A stretch of DNA of 59,496 bases from an uncultured Lachnospiraceae bacterium. GTDB taxonomy: Bacteria > Bacillota > Clostridia > Lachnospirales > Lachnospiraceae. Shown here piece by piece: positions 40,103-51,062 of this stretch. Within the stretch, counting starts at the first letter, position 1; the number at the start of each line of letters is the position of its first letter. Where the stretch lies: positions 1-59,496 of the forward strand of contig URRW01000013.1 of assembly GCA_900550285.1 (NCBI GenBank). Reading direction: 5' to 3'. Below the pieces are notes generated by a model, which was not told the DNA's origin, searched no databases, and was given only the letters and a program-made list of their open reading frames with translations. The position numbers and the translations under genes are program-made.

Positions 40103-41926
40103 TCACATCTCTCCCTTCGCCGTCTTTTCATCAAACTGGGAATAGTGGATTTCCTGATAGACCGGGCACGTTTTTAAAAGCTGTTCATGCGTGCCAAGCC
40201 CCGCTACCTTCCCGTCCTCCAGCACAAGGATCTGATCCGCATACCGGATCGACGAGGTGCGCTGGGAAACGATACATACCGCCGGCGCATCGTCCATCGT
40301 CTTAAGCGCCCTGCGCAGCGCCGCGTCCGTCGCAAAATCCAGGGCGGACGCGCTGTCGTCCAGAATCAGGATCTTAGGACGGCGCACGAGGGCGCGGGCG
40401 ATCGTCAGACGCTGGCGCTGGCCGCCGGACAGATTTTTGCCGCCCTGCAAAACGGGCGCGTCCAGCCCACCGTCTTTTTTCTCCACAAATTCCGCCGCCT
40501 GGGAAATTTCCAGCGCGCGCCGCAGCTCTTCCTCGGAAGCATCCTCTTTTCCCCAGCGCAGGTTTTCAGCGATCGTGCCCGCAAACAGAACCGCCTTCTG
40601 GGGAACGACGCCGATCTTTTTGCGCAGCTCTTCCTTTCCGTATTCCTTTACGTCCCTGCCATCCACCAAAACCGTGCCCGCCGTCGCGTCGTAAAAACGT
40701 GGGATCAGGCTGACGACGCTTGTTTTGCCGGAGCCTGTGCCGCCGATAATGCCGAGGGTATCGCCCTTCCGGATGGAAAAGCTGATGTCTGTCAGCGCTT
40801 CGCTGCCCGCCCCCGCGTACGTCAGGGACACATGCCGAAACTCCACCGCCGGAGCGCCTGCGCCTGCATTTCCTTCGCCTGCGGCTTCTGCGCTGTCCTC
40901 ATCTGCGCCCGCAGCTTCTGCCCTGCGCCCCCGCACGCCTTCTGCGGCGCTTTCATCCACTTCCGCAGCGCGAAACGCCATGCTGCTTTTTGTTTCAAGC
41001 ACGCCCTGCACCCGGTTGCCGCACGCCACCGCCTTTGTCAGCGTAATGATCAGGTTTGCCATTTTTACAAGCTCCACAAGGATCTGGGACATGTAGTTGA
41101 CGAGGGCGATCACCTCGCCCTGTGTCAGCGATCCGATGTCCACCCGCACCGCCCCCGTGTACAAAATGGCGATGACCGCCCCGTTTATGATCACGTAAGC
41201 CGCCGGGTTCATCAGCCCTGAAATGCCGCCCACAAATTTCTGGACGCCAGCCAGCGCGTCGTTTTCTTCCCGATAACGCTTTTTTTCATCCTCTTCTTTA
41301 TTAAAGGCGCGGATCACGCGCGCGCCGCTCAAATTTTCCCGCGTCAGCCCCAGCACCCGGTCCAGCCGCCCCTGCACCTTCTGATAAAGTGGCATCGTCC
41401 AAAGGATGATCCCGAATACGACCACGGACAAGAGCGGGATCGTTACCACGAACACCAGCGCTGCCTTGACGTCCACCGTAAACGCCATGACCATCGCGCC
41501 GAATACAATAAAGGGCGAGCGCAGAAACAGGCGCAGAAACAGGTTGACGCCGGACTGCACCTGATTAACGTCGCTTGTCATTCGCGTGATGAGCGTGGAT
41601 GTGCCGATCTGATCCATCTCCGTATAAGACAGGCTCTGGATATGGGAAAAAAGCGCATGGCGCAGCTTTGTGGAAAATCCGGTCGCCGCCTTTGCCGCAA
41701 AAAACTGCGCCGTGACCGAGCACACAAGACCGATGATGCCAAGCGCCACCAAAAGCAGGCACATCCTCACAATATAACGCCTGTCCCCGCCGGCAATGCC
41801 TACGTCGATTACCGCCGCCATTACCAGCGGCACAAACAGCTCCAGCAGCGCCTCCAGCATCTTAAACAGCGGCGCCAGCACCGTTTCCTTTTCGTATCCC
41901 TTTAAATAACACAGCAGCTTTTTCAT
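40103..41926 (-). CDS. Heterodimeric ABC exporter, subunit with degenerate ATP site
   Basis: A 607-residue fused permease-ATPase. The ATPase has Walker A GGTGSGKTS and a canonical signature LSGGQRQRL, but Walker B reads LILDDSASALD (Asp in place of the catalytic Glu) and the switch position is Gln (VSQRTSSI). These changes define the non-hydrolysing site of heterodimeric exporters. An Ala/Glu/Gly-rich insert of about 40 residues sits between the membrane part and the ATPase (about 325-365). The start at 41926 (MKKLLCYLKG) has a GGAGGAAG site. It directly precedes its partner gene. Confidence 0.92.
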   Translation of the reverse strand: MKKLLCYLKGYEKETVLAPLFKMLEALLELFVPLVMAAVIDVGIAGGDRRYIVRMCLLLVALGIIGLVCSVTAQFFAAKAATGFSTKLRHALFSHIQSLSYTEMDQIGTSTLITRMTSDVNQVQSGVNLFLRLFLRSPFIVFGAMVMAFTVDVKAALVFVVTIPLLSVVVFGIILWTMPLYQKVQGRLDRVLGLTRENLSGARVIRAFNKEEDEKKRYREENDALAGVQKFVGGISGLMNPAAYVIINGAVIAILYTGAVRVDIGSLTQGEVIALVNYMSQILVELVKMANLIITLTKAVACGNRVQGVLETKSSMAFRAAEVDESAAEGVRGRRAEAAGADEDSAEAAGEGNAGAGAPAVEFRHVSLTYAGAGSEALTDISFSIRKGDTLGIIGGTGSGKTSVVSLIPRFYDATAGTVLVDGRDVKEYGKEELRKKIGVVPQKAVLFAGTIAENLRWGKEDASEEELRRALEISQAAEFVEKKDGGLDAPVLQGGKNLSGGQRQRLTIARALVRRPKILILDDSASALDFATDAALRRALKTMDDAPAVCIVSQRTSSIRYADQILVLEDGKVAGLGTHEQLLKTCPVYQEIHYSQFDEKTAKGEM

Positions 41927-41968
41927 TCCGCTCTTCCTCCGCCGTACCAAACTCTTTTCCTTCTGCGC

Positions 41969-42478
41969 TCACCGTTTCCGGAGAAATCCAACCGCAAATA
42001 TGCCGTATCCGATCATCGCCCCGGCGCAGTTTAATAAAATGTCGTCCACGTCAAACGCGCCGAACGCCGTAAAGAGCTGAAACAGCTCGATACACGCCAC
42101 CAGCACAAACGAATCCAGAAACATCACCCACCATCTGCGGCTCTCCTTCTGCACAAACGGCAGCAAAAATCCGAAGGGGATGAACGCGATCACATTTCCA
42201 AACAGGTTTTCAAAGCTGTTCAGCCGTCCCCAGTACCGGATATACATTTTGATCGTTTTAAAAAACGTAAAATTCGCCGTCCCCAGTCCTTCCAGCACGA
42301 CACTTTTGCTCCACGAGCGCGTGATCGCTTCCAGACGTTCCAGCGGATATTTGAATACGATCACCCGAAGGAGCACAAGAATATAAAGAAAAAACACAGC
42401 CTTTAAGATGCGCCCCGTCTTTCTGCCGCTTTCATCCTCTGTCCAAAGGCTGTGCCTGAGTGTGTCCCATATTTTCAT
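41969..42478 (-). CDS. VanZ-family membrane protein
   Basis: A 169-residue protein with four hydrophobic segments and the VanZ pattern: LFGNVIAFIPFGFLLPF (about 92-108), CIELFQLFTAFGAFDVDDI (about 129-147) and NCAGAMIGYGIF. Homologues include the teicoplanin-resistance accessory protein VanZ, but most are not linked to resistance and there are no van genes here. GGGG precedes the ATG. It lies 29 bases downstream of truA. Confidence 0.88.
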   Translation of the reverse strand: MKIWDTLRHSLWTEDESGRKTGRILKAVFFLYILVLLRVIVFKYPLERLEAITRSWSKSVVLEGLGTANFTFFKTIKMYIRYWGRLNSFENLFGNVIAFIPFGFLLPFVQKESRRWWVMFLDSFVLVACIELFQLFTAFGAFDVDDILLNCAGAMIGYGIFAVGFLRKR

Positions 42479-42507
42479 AAAAACCCCTTACCCATTCTGC
42501 GAACTTT

Positions 42508-43248
42508 TCACGGATAATAGACCTCCATCAGCGCCAGACCGCAGGCAGGGGCAAGCATTCCCGCTTCCTGTCTGTTTTTTGCCGCAAGGATCCGCTCCAT
42601 CCCGTCTGCCGGGCGCTTTCCAAGCCCTGCTTCCACGAGCGTCCCTGTCAGGATCCGCACCATATGGTATAAAAATCCGTCGCCCGTAAAGGTCAGCACC
42701 ACTTCGCCGCCTTCTTTTCTGATCCCGATCTCAGACACCGTCCGGACCGTAGACTTCTTCTTGCTCTTTGCAGACGTAAAGGACGCAAAATCATGCCGTC
42801 CAATCAGCGCCTGCGCCGCCTCCTTCATCGCTTCCAGATCAAGCGGCTCCTCTATCTGCCAGACAAAGCGCCTGTCAAATACGTTCCTTACCGTCCCGTT
42901 CCAGATGCGGTAGCGGTAGGTTTTCCCCGTCGCGTTCAGGCGCGCATGGAACCGCTCCGGCGCTTCCTCGCAGGAAAGCACTACCACATCCTCCGGCAGA
43001 TACCGGTTCATTTCTGCCAAAAGCTCTTCGGGCGACAGCCCGGTATCCATCCGAAAGCTCGCTGCCTGCCCGTAAGCATGCACGCCCGCGTCCGTCCGCC
43101 CGGAGGCGTCGATCTCCACAGGCGCTCCCGCGATCCGGGAAAGCAGCGTCTCAAATTTGCCCTGCAGCGTATTGTCCGTGCTGCCCTGCCGCTGCCATCC
43201 CTGATAGCGGGTTCCTTCATATTGAATCACGATTTTGAAATTGCGCAA
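42508..43248 (-). CDS. truA: tRNA pseudouridine synthase A
   Basis: A 246-residue enzyme that makes pseudouridine at positions 38-40 of tRNA anticodon arms. The catalytic Asp is in DASGRTDAGVHA (about residues 44-55); other landmarks are the N-terminal YEGTRYQGWQRQ and the C-terminal DGFLYHMVRILTG. The start is inferred to be TTG at 43248 (reading M-R-N-F-K-I), with AGGA nine bases upstream; the frame extends to 43314, which would overlap the previous gene. Ordinary housekeeping gene. Confidence 0.92.
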   Translation of the reverse strand: MRNFKIVIQYEGTRYQGWQRQGSTDNTLQGKFETLLSRIAGAPVEIDASGRTDAGVHAYGQAASFRMDTGLSPEELLAEMNRYLPEDVVVLSCEEAPERFHARLNATGKTYRYRIWNGTVRNVFDRRFVWQIEEPLDLEAMKEAAQALIGRHDFASFTSAKSKKKSTVRTVSEIGIRKEGGEVVLTFTGDGFLYHMVRILTGTLVEAGLGKRPADGMERILAAKNRQEAGMLAPACGLALMEVYYP

Positions 43249-43282
43249 AATCCCTGTTCCTTTCCTCTTTCTCAAAAGCGTT

Positions 43283-44443
43283 TCACAGCTTCTGCCCCGG
43301 CGTTTGAATTTCATCCTCTTCCAGACGCCTGAACCGGTTGAACCCTTCTATCAGGATCCTCACGCTGGCGATCGTCGTATCAAAAAATCCCGCCTGATAC
43401 ATATTCGCCACGATAATGCCCGCCGGAACCGCCAGGATCATTCCCACAACACTTCCCATCTTGTAGCCGATGAACAGCAAAAACAGCGTCGGCAGCGCCG
43501 GGACCCCGATGGAATCCCCGACGATCTTGGGCTGGATGAGCTGGCGCACCAGCTGGCCTACGCCCCACATGATCATAAGCCCCAGCGCCATCTTGTAATC
43601 GCCGCCCAGCACCTTTACAAGCGCCCACGGCCAAAGCACCGCCCCTGTCCCGAACACCGGGAAGAAATCCAAAAACGCCGTTCCCAGCGCGATCAGGGCG
43701 CTGTATTTTACCCGCAGCACCATAAAGCCGATCAGCAGCAGGAAATAAATCCACACCTCGATCTTTAGCTGCGCCTTAAAATATCCGCCGACCGCTCCCG
43801 TCATGCTCTGATACATGACCATCCATTTACTCCGAAAGCTCTCCGGGACATATTTTTTTAAAAATGCGATCACCTCAGCCCGCTGTGCGATAAACAGATA
43901 GGAGGACAAAAGGCACATGATCACCCCGACCAGGATGGAAGGGATATTCTTGGCGTAATTGCCCACCGCAGTCACGGTATGGCTTCCTACCTGATTCGCC
44001 ATCTCGCTGACCCATTCGGTCAAGCTCTCCGTAGCCGATGCGATCTGCGCCTGAATATCCGGCGAAAGGTACTGGGTAAACCGTTCCAGCAGTTTTCCCG
44101 CATTGCGGACGTCCTCGCCCAGCTCCCGCCACAGCACAGGAAGGTCATGCACAAAGCCCGCAAGCTGCTCTGCCAGCAGGCTAACGCCCCAGTAGGAAAT
44201 CCCGATCACGGCGGCGATCACCGCCACGATCACGATTGCCGATCCCGCCTTCCTGCGGATCTTTAGCTTTTCATCCAAAAGCCGCACGAGCGGGTTTGCC
44301 ACCGCCGCGATGATCCAGCCGATCACAAAGGGCATGAAAAACCCGAGCAGCCGCGGCACAAGAAACACCACAGCCAATACTATGACTACAGCAGTCAATA
44401 AGTTCAGGACACATTTCACATATTTTTTCTGAGATTCCCGCAT
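43283..44443 (-). CDS. AI-2E family (PF01594) membrane protein
   Basis: A 386-residue polytopic protein with about eight hydrophobic segments: three near the N-terminus (ending near residue 75), a long soluble region (about 80-175), and the C-terminal group. The family signature is near GTAFLDFFPVFGTGAVLWPWA (split) and LIQPKIVGDSIGVPALPTL. Members include the Bacillus sporulation protein YtvI and ion exporters, so a permease role is likely but the substrate is not known. The start at 44443 (MRESQKKYV) has a perfect AGGAGG-type site. It lies between engB and truA on one strand. Confidence 0.88.
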   Translation of the reverse strand: MRESQKKYVKCVLNLLTAVVIVLAVVFLVPRLLGFFMPFVIGWIIAAVANPLVRLLDEKLKIRRKAGSAIVIVAVIAAVIGISYWGVSLLAEQLAGFVHDLPVLWRELGEDVRNAGKLLERFTQYLSPDIQAQIASATESLTEWVSEMANQVGSHTVTAVGNYAKNIPSILVGVIMCLLSSYLFIAQRAEVIAFLKKYVPESFRSKWMVMYQSMTGAVGGYFKAQLKIEVWIYFLLLIGFMVLRVKYSALIALGTAFLDFFPVFGTGAVLWPWALVKVLGGDYKMALGLMIMWGVGQLVRQLIQPKIVGDSIGVPALPTLFLLFIGYKMGSVVGMILAVPAGIIVANMYQAGFFDTTIASVRILIEGFNRFRRLEEDEIQTPGQKL

Positions 44444-44456
44444 TGCCTTGCCTCCT

Positions 44457-45071
44457 TTAGTCGGCTTGTTCTTCCCCGTCTGTTTCCGGAACCAGCAGGC
44501 GGTCCAAAAGCTCATAAATCTCTTCCCTTCCCTGCTTTGACAAAGAAGAGTATGGGATCACAACCGTATCTTTTTCCGCTTCCAGCCCGACCCGGATCGC
44601 CTTTACATGCTTCTGGATCTGGCTGCGGTTGATCTTATCCAGCTTCGTCGCAATGATGATCGGATGATAGCCGTAATGCCGCATCCACTGGTACATCTGC
44701 TTATCATTGGCGGAAGGATCGTGCCGGATGTCCACCAGCAGAAACACCGCCTTAAGCTTTTTGGAGCTGTGCAGATACCGCTCGATCATCTTGCCCCACT
44801 GCGCCTTTACCTGCTGGTTTGCCTTCGCGTATCCGTAGCCCGGCAGATCCACCAGATAAAAAGTGCCGTTCACATTATAAAAATTGATCGTCTGGGTCTT
44901 GCCCGGCTGGGAGGACGTGCGGGCAAGGCTCTTGCGGTTCATGATGCCGTTGATCAGCGAGGACTTTCCTACGTTGCTCTTTCCCGCAAAGGCGATCTCC
45001 GGCAGCGTATTGTCGGGCAGCGTGCTCGTAATGCCGCACACCGTCTCTAAATTTACCGATTTAATTACCAT
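44457..45071 (-). CDS. engB: Ribosome biogenesis GTPase EngB (YsxC/YihA)
   Basis: A 204-residue GTPase needed for assembly of the large ribosomal subunit. The G1 motif is GKSNVGKSS near residue 31, G3 is DLPGYGYAK near residue 76, G4 is TKLD near residue 142, and SSL near residue 180 forms G5. The start at 45071 has GGAGAGG nine bases upstream and overlaps the lon stop by 11 bases, a common lon-engB arrangement. Confidence 0.95.
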   Translation of the reverse strand: MVIKSVNLETVCGITSTLPDNTLPEIAFAGKSNVGKSSLINGIMNRKSLARTSSQPGKTQTINFYNVNGTFYLVDLPGYGYAKANQQVKAQWGKMIERYLHSSKKLKAVFLLVDIRHDPSANDKQMYQWMRHYGYHPIIIATKLDKINRSQIQKHVKAIRVGLEAEKDTVVIPYSSLSKQGREEIYELLDRLLVPETDGEEQAD

Positions 45072-47451
45072 TCTGTTTTTCCTCTCCTTTGACAAACGCA
45101 TGGGAAATCACATCGTCCATCGTCTCCACAAACAAAATCTCCAGCCCGTTTTTGATTTCCGCCGGGATCTCCTCCACGTCCGGACGGTTTTTCCCCGGGA
45201 CGAGGACGGTGCGGATGCCCGCGTTTTTGGCTGCCAGCGTCTTTTCCTTCAAGCCGCCGATCGGAAGCACCCTGCCGCGCAGAGTGACTTCTCCGGTCAT
45301 CGCCAGATCCGCGCGCACCGGCGTATGGGTCAGCGCCGACAAAAGCGCCGTCGCCATCGTAATGCCCGCCGAAGGGCCGTCCTTTGGAACCGCCCCCTCC
45401 GGGATATGGATGTGGAAATCGTTCTCCTTAAATACCTCCGGTGCGATCCCGTACCCTGCGCTTACCGAACGGATGTAGCTCAATCCCGTCATGGCGGACT
45501 CCTTCATCACGTCGCCCAGCTGCCCGGTCAGCTCAAGCTCCCCTTTTCCGGGCATCATATTGACCTCGATCTGCAGCGTATCGCCGCCCACGCTCGTCCA
45601 TGCAAGCCCGCGCACGATGCCGACCTCGTCGGTCTTATTGGCTTTGATCGAAGAAAACCTGCGCTTGCCAAGGTACTTTTCCAGATTCCGGGACGTCACC
45701 CGGATCTTCTCCTTTTTCTCCTTCAAAAGCTCGCGCGCCGCCTTTCTGCATACCTCGCCCAGCTTTCTTTCGAGGCTGCGTACGCCCGCCTCACGGGTAT
45801 AGGCTTCAATGATTTCTTTTAAAGCGCTGTCCCCGATTTCCAGCCTGCCCTCCATTCCGTTTTTGGAAAGCTGCTTTGCCAGAAGATGCTCCTTTGCGAT
45901 GTGGAATTTTTCATTGGCGGTATAGCTGCTGACCTCGATCACTTCCATCCGGTCCAAAAGGGGACGCGGGATCGTCTCCGTCGTATTCGCCGTCGCGATA
46001 AACAGTACCTCCGACAGATCCACCGGGATCTCCACATAATGATCCCTGAAATGCCCGTTCTGCTCCCCGTCCAGCACCTCCAAAAGCGCCGCCGACGTAT
46101 CGCCCTTATAATCGCTGGAAACCTTATCCACCTCGTCCAGCAGCATCAGCGGATTTTTCACGCCCGCCTGCTTTAAGCCTGCCACGATGCGTCCCGGCAT
46201 CGAACCGATATAGGTGCGCCTGTGGCCGCGGATCTCCGCCTCATCCCGGACGCCGCCGAGGCTGATGCGGACGTATTTTTTGTTCAGCGCTTCCGCCACG
46301 CTGCGGGCGATCGACGTTTTGCCGGTTCCCGGAGGACCCACAAGACAGATGATCGGGCTGTCGCCGCGCTTTGTCAGCGCGCGCACCGCCAGAAATTCCA
46401 GCACCCGCTCCTTGACCTGCTCCAAACCGTAATGATCCCGGTCGAGGATCTTTTCCGCCCGGACGATGTCGGTATTGTCCTTCGACGCCTTCTCCCACGG
46501 AAGCTCCAAAAGCGTTTCGATATAGCTTCTCTGCACGCCCGCTTCCGCGCTGTTTCCGGAAAGCCGCTTAAACCGCGCGATCTCCTTTCCGATCTTCTCC
46601 TTTACTTCCCTGCCCGCCTTTAACTGCTCCAGACGGCTCTCAAAGGCTGCGCTCTCGGAAAGATCGTCCTCTCCCAGCTCCTCCTGAATATATTTCATCT
46701 GCTCGCGCAGGATGTAATCCTTTTGATTTTTGTCCACACGCTCCTTGACCTTTTCGGAAAGCTCCGTGCGGATCTTTGCCACCTCGATCTCCCCGGACAA
46801 AATGCCCGCCAGCGTCTCGTAGCGCTCCTCCACACCGACCGCCTCCAAAACGCTCTGCTTTACCGTATAGTCCACGGGAATATTTTCCACGATCTGATCC
46901 ATCAGCTTCCCGGCGTCCGAAATTTCCTCCATATGCCTAAGAAGCGTCCTCCCGGTTCTGGGATAAAGCTTGCAGTAGGCGGCAAACTGCTCCTTAATAT
47001 TGCGTTTCATCGCCTCTTCTTCGCTGGTATTTTCCGCTGCGGCGGCTCCGTCTGCCATACGCTCTGCCGCTTCTTCGTCCGTTTCGTCCGCTTCGTCAAA
47101 AAGCGCTGCCTGCGTGTTTTCCACCTCTGCCAGAAGATAGCCGTTTTCCTCTTCCAGCGAAACGACCCTGCCGCGCGCTATCCCTTCCACGAGCACGCGC
47201 ACCAGATGATCCGGCAGCTTCGTCACCTGCTTGACCGACGCGATGCAGCCGACGCTGTAAAGATCCTCCCTGACGGGATCCTCCGTTTCCGTTTTTTTCT
47301 GGGATACCAGAAATACCTTCCGGTCGCCCTTAAGCGCCTCTTCCACCGCGCGGATGGATTTTTCCCGGACAAGGTCAAAATGTATCATTGTATCCGGCAG
47401 GATCGTCATTCCCCGCAGGGCGACCGCCGGCATCTGTTCAAATCTTTCCAT
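45061..47451 (-). CDS. lon: ATP-dependent protease Lon
   Basis: A 796-residue LonA protease that degrades misfolded and regulatory proteins. The N-terminal substrate-binding domain (to about 310) has an acidic Glu/Asp/Ala-rich insert near residues 118-147. The AAA+ module shows Walker A GPPGTGKT near 365 and Walker B LMLLDEVDK near 432. The protease domain has the catalytic Ser694 in PKDGPSAG and Lys737 in GGLKEKTLAA. The start has a GGAGTG site. It lies 85 bases downstream of clpX. Confidence 0.97.
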   Translation of the reverse strand: MERFEQMPAVALRGMTILPDTMIHFDLVREKSIRAVEEALKGDRKVFLVSQKKTETEDPVREDLYSVGCIASVKQVTKLPDHLVRVLVEGIARGRVVSLEEENGYLLAEVENTQAALFDEADETDEEAAERMADGAAAAENTSEEEAMKRNIKEQFAAYCKLYPRTGRTLLRHMEEISDAGKLMDQIVENIPVDYTVKQSVLEAVGVEERYETLAGILSGEIEVAKIRTELSEKVKERVDKNQKDYILREQMKYIQEELGEDDLSESAAFESRLEQLKAGREVKEKIGKEIARFKRLSGNSAEAGVQRSYIETLLELPWEKASKDNTDIVRAEKILDRDHYGLEQVKERVLEFLAVRALTKRGDSPIICLVGPPGTGKTSIARSVAEALNKKYVRISLGGVRDEAEIRGHRRTYIGSMPGRIVAGLKQAGVKNPLMLLDEVDKVSSDYKGDTSAALLEVLDGEQNGHFRDHYVEIPVDLSEVLFIATANTTETIPRPLLDRMEVIEVSSYTANEKFHIAKEHLLAKQLSKNGMEGRLEIGDSALKEIIEAYTREAGVRSLERKLGEVCRKAARELLKEKKEKIRVTSRNLEKYLGKRRFSSIKANKTDEVGIVRGLAWTSVGGDTLQIEVNMMPGKGELELTGQLGDVMKESAMTGLSYIRSVSAGYGIAPEVFKENDFHIHIPEGAVPKDGPSAGITMATALLSALTHTPVRADLAMTGEVTLRGRVLPIGGLKEKTLAAKNAGIRTVLVPGKNRPDVEEIPAEIKNGLEILFVETMDDVISHAFVKGEEKQNGN

Positions 47452-47536
47452 AACACTCCAATATATAAACGGGTTGCTCCCCTCATTTTATCAAATACGC
47501 CGCCCAAACGATCGGGCGGCGCACAATGCTGTCACT

Positions 47537-48814
<1,278 letters not shown>

Positions 48815-48832
48815 TTCATTCTCCTATCTCAT

Positions 48833-49423
48833 TCACATGTTGTCATGGGAGGTGATGATCATATCGATCAGGCCGTAATCCACAGCCTCCTGCGCGGTCT
48901 TCCAGTTGTCCCTTTCGGTATCCGCCGCGATCACCTCATATTCTTTTCCGGTATTCTCTGCAAGAATCCGGTTCATTCTCTCTTTTATCTTCAAAATATG
49001 TCTTGCATTGATCTCAATGTCAGTCGCCTGTCCCTGCGCACCGCCCAAAGGCTGATGGATCATGATCTCCGCGTTGGGAAGCGCCATTCTCTTGCCCTTC
49101 GTGCCGCCTGCCAGCAAAAATGCGCCCATGCTGGCTGCCATCCCGATGCAGATGGTGGAAACGTCACATTTGATGAATTTCATCGTGTCGTAGATCGCCA
49201 TGCCGGCAGAAATGGAACCGCCGGGGCTGTTGATATAAAGATGCACGTCTTTATCCGGATCCTCAGACTCCAGAAAAAGAAGCTGAGCCACTACAAGGCT
49301 CGCCGTAACGTCGTTTACCTCTTCTCCCAGAAAAATAATCCTCTCCTTGAGCAGTCTTGAATAAATATCGTAAGAGCGCTCTCCGCGGCTGGTCTGTTCA
49401 ATGACATAAGGTACTAAACTCAT
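48833..49423 (-). CDS. clpP: ATP-dependent Clp protease proteolytic subunit ClpP
   Basis: A 196-residue serine peptidase. The triad is Ser98 in GMAASMGAF, His123 in EIMIHQPLGG and Asp172 in ERDNWKTA. It forms two heptameric rings and works with ClpX. The start at 49423 (MSLVPYVIEQT) has a CGGAGG site; the frame runs on upstream to 49486 without one. Between it and tig lies a nested hairpin (49500-49584) that may separate their transcripts. Confidence 0.97.
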   Translation of the reverse strand: MSLVPYVIEQTSRGERSYDIYSRLLKERIIFLGEEVNDVTASLVVAQLLFLESEDPDKDVHLYINSPGGSISAGMAIYDTMKFIKCDVSTICIGMAASMGAFLLAGGTKGKRMALPNAEIMIHQPLGGAQGQATDIEINARHILKIKERMNRILAENTGKEYEVIAADTERDNWKTAQEAVDYGLIDMIITSHDNM

Positions 49424-49499
49424 AATATAACCTCCGGTTTCTATTATTAACTGGGGAATGTATGCGGAAATTTCTTCCTGTTTCAAACGGAATCAAAAC

Positions 49500-49584
49500 C
49501 GCCGTGAAGACCGGGAGCAGATGCCCCCGGCCGATTCCCTGTGTTCGCTGGATTTTGCTTTCTTTAAAAGCTTAGCTCACGGCG
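49500..49584 (-). terminator. Nested hairpin between tig and clpP
   Basis: CGCCGTGA (49500-49507) pairs with TCACGGCG (49577-49584). Inside lies a second stem, CCGGGAGCAG with the matching half near 49521-49530. On the minus strand the outer stem is followed by GTTTTGATT, on the plus strand by GTTTCTTTTT. It may be a tig terminator or a leader structure of clpP. Confidence 0.5.
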
Positions 49585-49639
49585 TTTCTTTTTGCAATAA
49601 AAGCTGCTGATATTTTAGAAATATTTAAGGATAGGCTTT

Positions 49640-50923
49640 TTATTTCTCTTTTGCTTCGTTCACAACGAACTCTGCCGCCTTGCGGACAGCCAGATCTTCC
49701 ATGATCTGCTTCTTGCCCTGCTCGCCCATCAGCTCTTTGATCTTGTCGGCTTCCATCCTATAGCCTTCCGCCATGCGCTTGATCTCTTCCTCGTAATCTT
49801 CCTCTGTCGCTGCGATGTTCTCTGCTGCAACAACCGCCTCCAGAACCAGTCTGGACTTGATCTTTCTCTCCGCCTGAGGCTTTACCTGCTCCATCATGTG
49901 CTGATAGCTTAAGCCGGTGAACTGGAAGTACTGCTCCATGCTCAGGCCCTGCATCTGAAGTCTCTGTGCGAACTCGTCAACGATCTGTCTCTGCTGTGTC
50001 TCTACCATTGCTTCGGGAATCTCCATCTGGGCATTCTCAATCACAGCGGTGATCACAGCGTCCTCTTTCTGATTCTTCGCCTCAGCTTCCTTCTTCTCGG
50101 TAAGCTTCTTACGGATGTCCTCTTTGTAAGCCTCAAGGGTCTCAAATTCGGATACCTCTCCCGCGAACTCGTCGTTCAGCTCAGGAAGCTGCTTTTCTTT
50201 TACTTCTTTTACGGTTACCTTGAAAACAGCGGGCTTTCCTGCCAGCTCTTTTGCATGGTACTCCTCGGGGAAGGTTACGTTTACTTCGCACTCCTCGCCC
50301 GCATTCTTGCCGATCAGCTGCTCCTCAAAGTTGTCGATAAAGGAGTGGGAGCCGATGGTCAGGCTGTAGTCCTCGCCCTTGCCGCCGTCAAATGCAACGC
50401 CGTCTGCAAAGCCTTCGTAATCGATCACAGCGATGTCGCCGTCTGCAACGGGACGCTCAACGGAAACGACTCTGGAATTGTTCTCCTGCTGCTGCTTTAA
50501 GTCAGCCTCAACCTCCTCGTCGGTAACGGAAACCTCGATCTTGTCCACCTCAACGCCCTTGTATGCGCCCAGTGTCACTTCGGGCTTTAACGCAACCTCT
50601 GCGGTAAAGATGAAGGACTTGCCCTCTTCGATCTGCGTTACGTCGATCTTCGGGGAAGAAACGATCGTCTCCTCGCACTCTTCCAGAGCTTTCTCATATG
50701 CGCCGGGGATCAGTGCGTTTGCAGCGTCTTCATAAAATACAGCCTTGCCGTACATCTGCTCGATCATCTTCTTGGGAACCTTGCCCTTGCGGAAGCCGGG
50801 AACAGAGATTTTGCCCTTGTTCTTCTGGTAAGCTTCCTCTACTGCCTTGGAAAATTCATCTGCGGAAACTTCGATCGTCAGTTTCGCCATGTTCTTTTCG
50901 AGTTTTTCAACCTGTAAACTCAT
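49640..50923 (-). CDS. tig: Trigger factor
   Basis: A 427-residue ribosome-bound chaperone and prolyl isomerase. The N-terminal ribosome-binding domain contains VPGFRKGKVPKKMIEQMYG (about 31-49), which carries the ribosome-docking motif. A FKBP-type PPIase domain (about 150-245) and a helical C-terminal domain follow. The start at 50923 (MSLQVEKLEKN) has an AGGAGGAA site. Its promoter lies at 51027-51056, divergent from the TM1266 gene promoter. Confidence 0.96.
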   Translation of the reverse strand: MSLQVEKLEKNMAKLTIEVSADEFSKAVEEAYQKNKGKISVPGFRKGKVPKKMIEQMYGKAVFYEDAANALIPGAYEKALEECEETIVSSPKIDVTQIEEGKSFIFTAEVALKPEVTLGAYKGVEVDKIEVSVTDEEVEADLKQQQENNSRVVSVERPVADGDIAVIDYEGFADGVAFDGGKGEDYSLTIGSHSFIDNFEEQLIGKNAGEECEVNVTFPEEYHAKELAGKPAVFKVTVKEVKEKQLPELNDEFAGEVSEFETLEAYKEDIRKKLTEKKEAEAKNQKEDAVITAVIENAQMEIPEAMVETQQRQIVDEFAQRLQMQGLSMEQYFQFTGLSYQHMMEQVKPQAERKIKSRLVLEAVVAAENIAATEEDYEEEIKRMAEGYRMEADKIKELMGEQGKKQIMEDLAVRKAAEFVVNEAKEK

Positions 50924-51026
50924 TGTATGATTCCTCCTGAATTTCTTATGTGTTTTTTCGTCTGCCGGATGGTTCCGGCAGGGCATGCTTTTTTTGAAAT
51001 ACGGGCATACCAACAGTCATTGTACG

Positions 51027-51056
51027 ATTATAGCATACCCCATCCCAAAATGCCAG
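51027..51056 (-). promoter_or_regulatory. Promoter of tig
   Basis: On the minus strand a perfect TATAAT (51027-51032) with the extended -10 TG, and CTGGCA (51051-51056) 18 bases upstream. It is back to back with the plus-strand promoter at 51063. Confidence 0.6.
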
Positions 51057-51062
51057 TTTTTT

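Noticed and set aside
40187..41221. Plus-strand frame of 344 residues opposite an ABC exporter gene
   Set aside because: Shadow of a GC-rich coding region; no family features.
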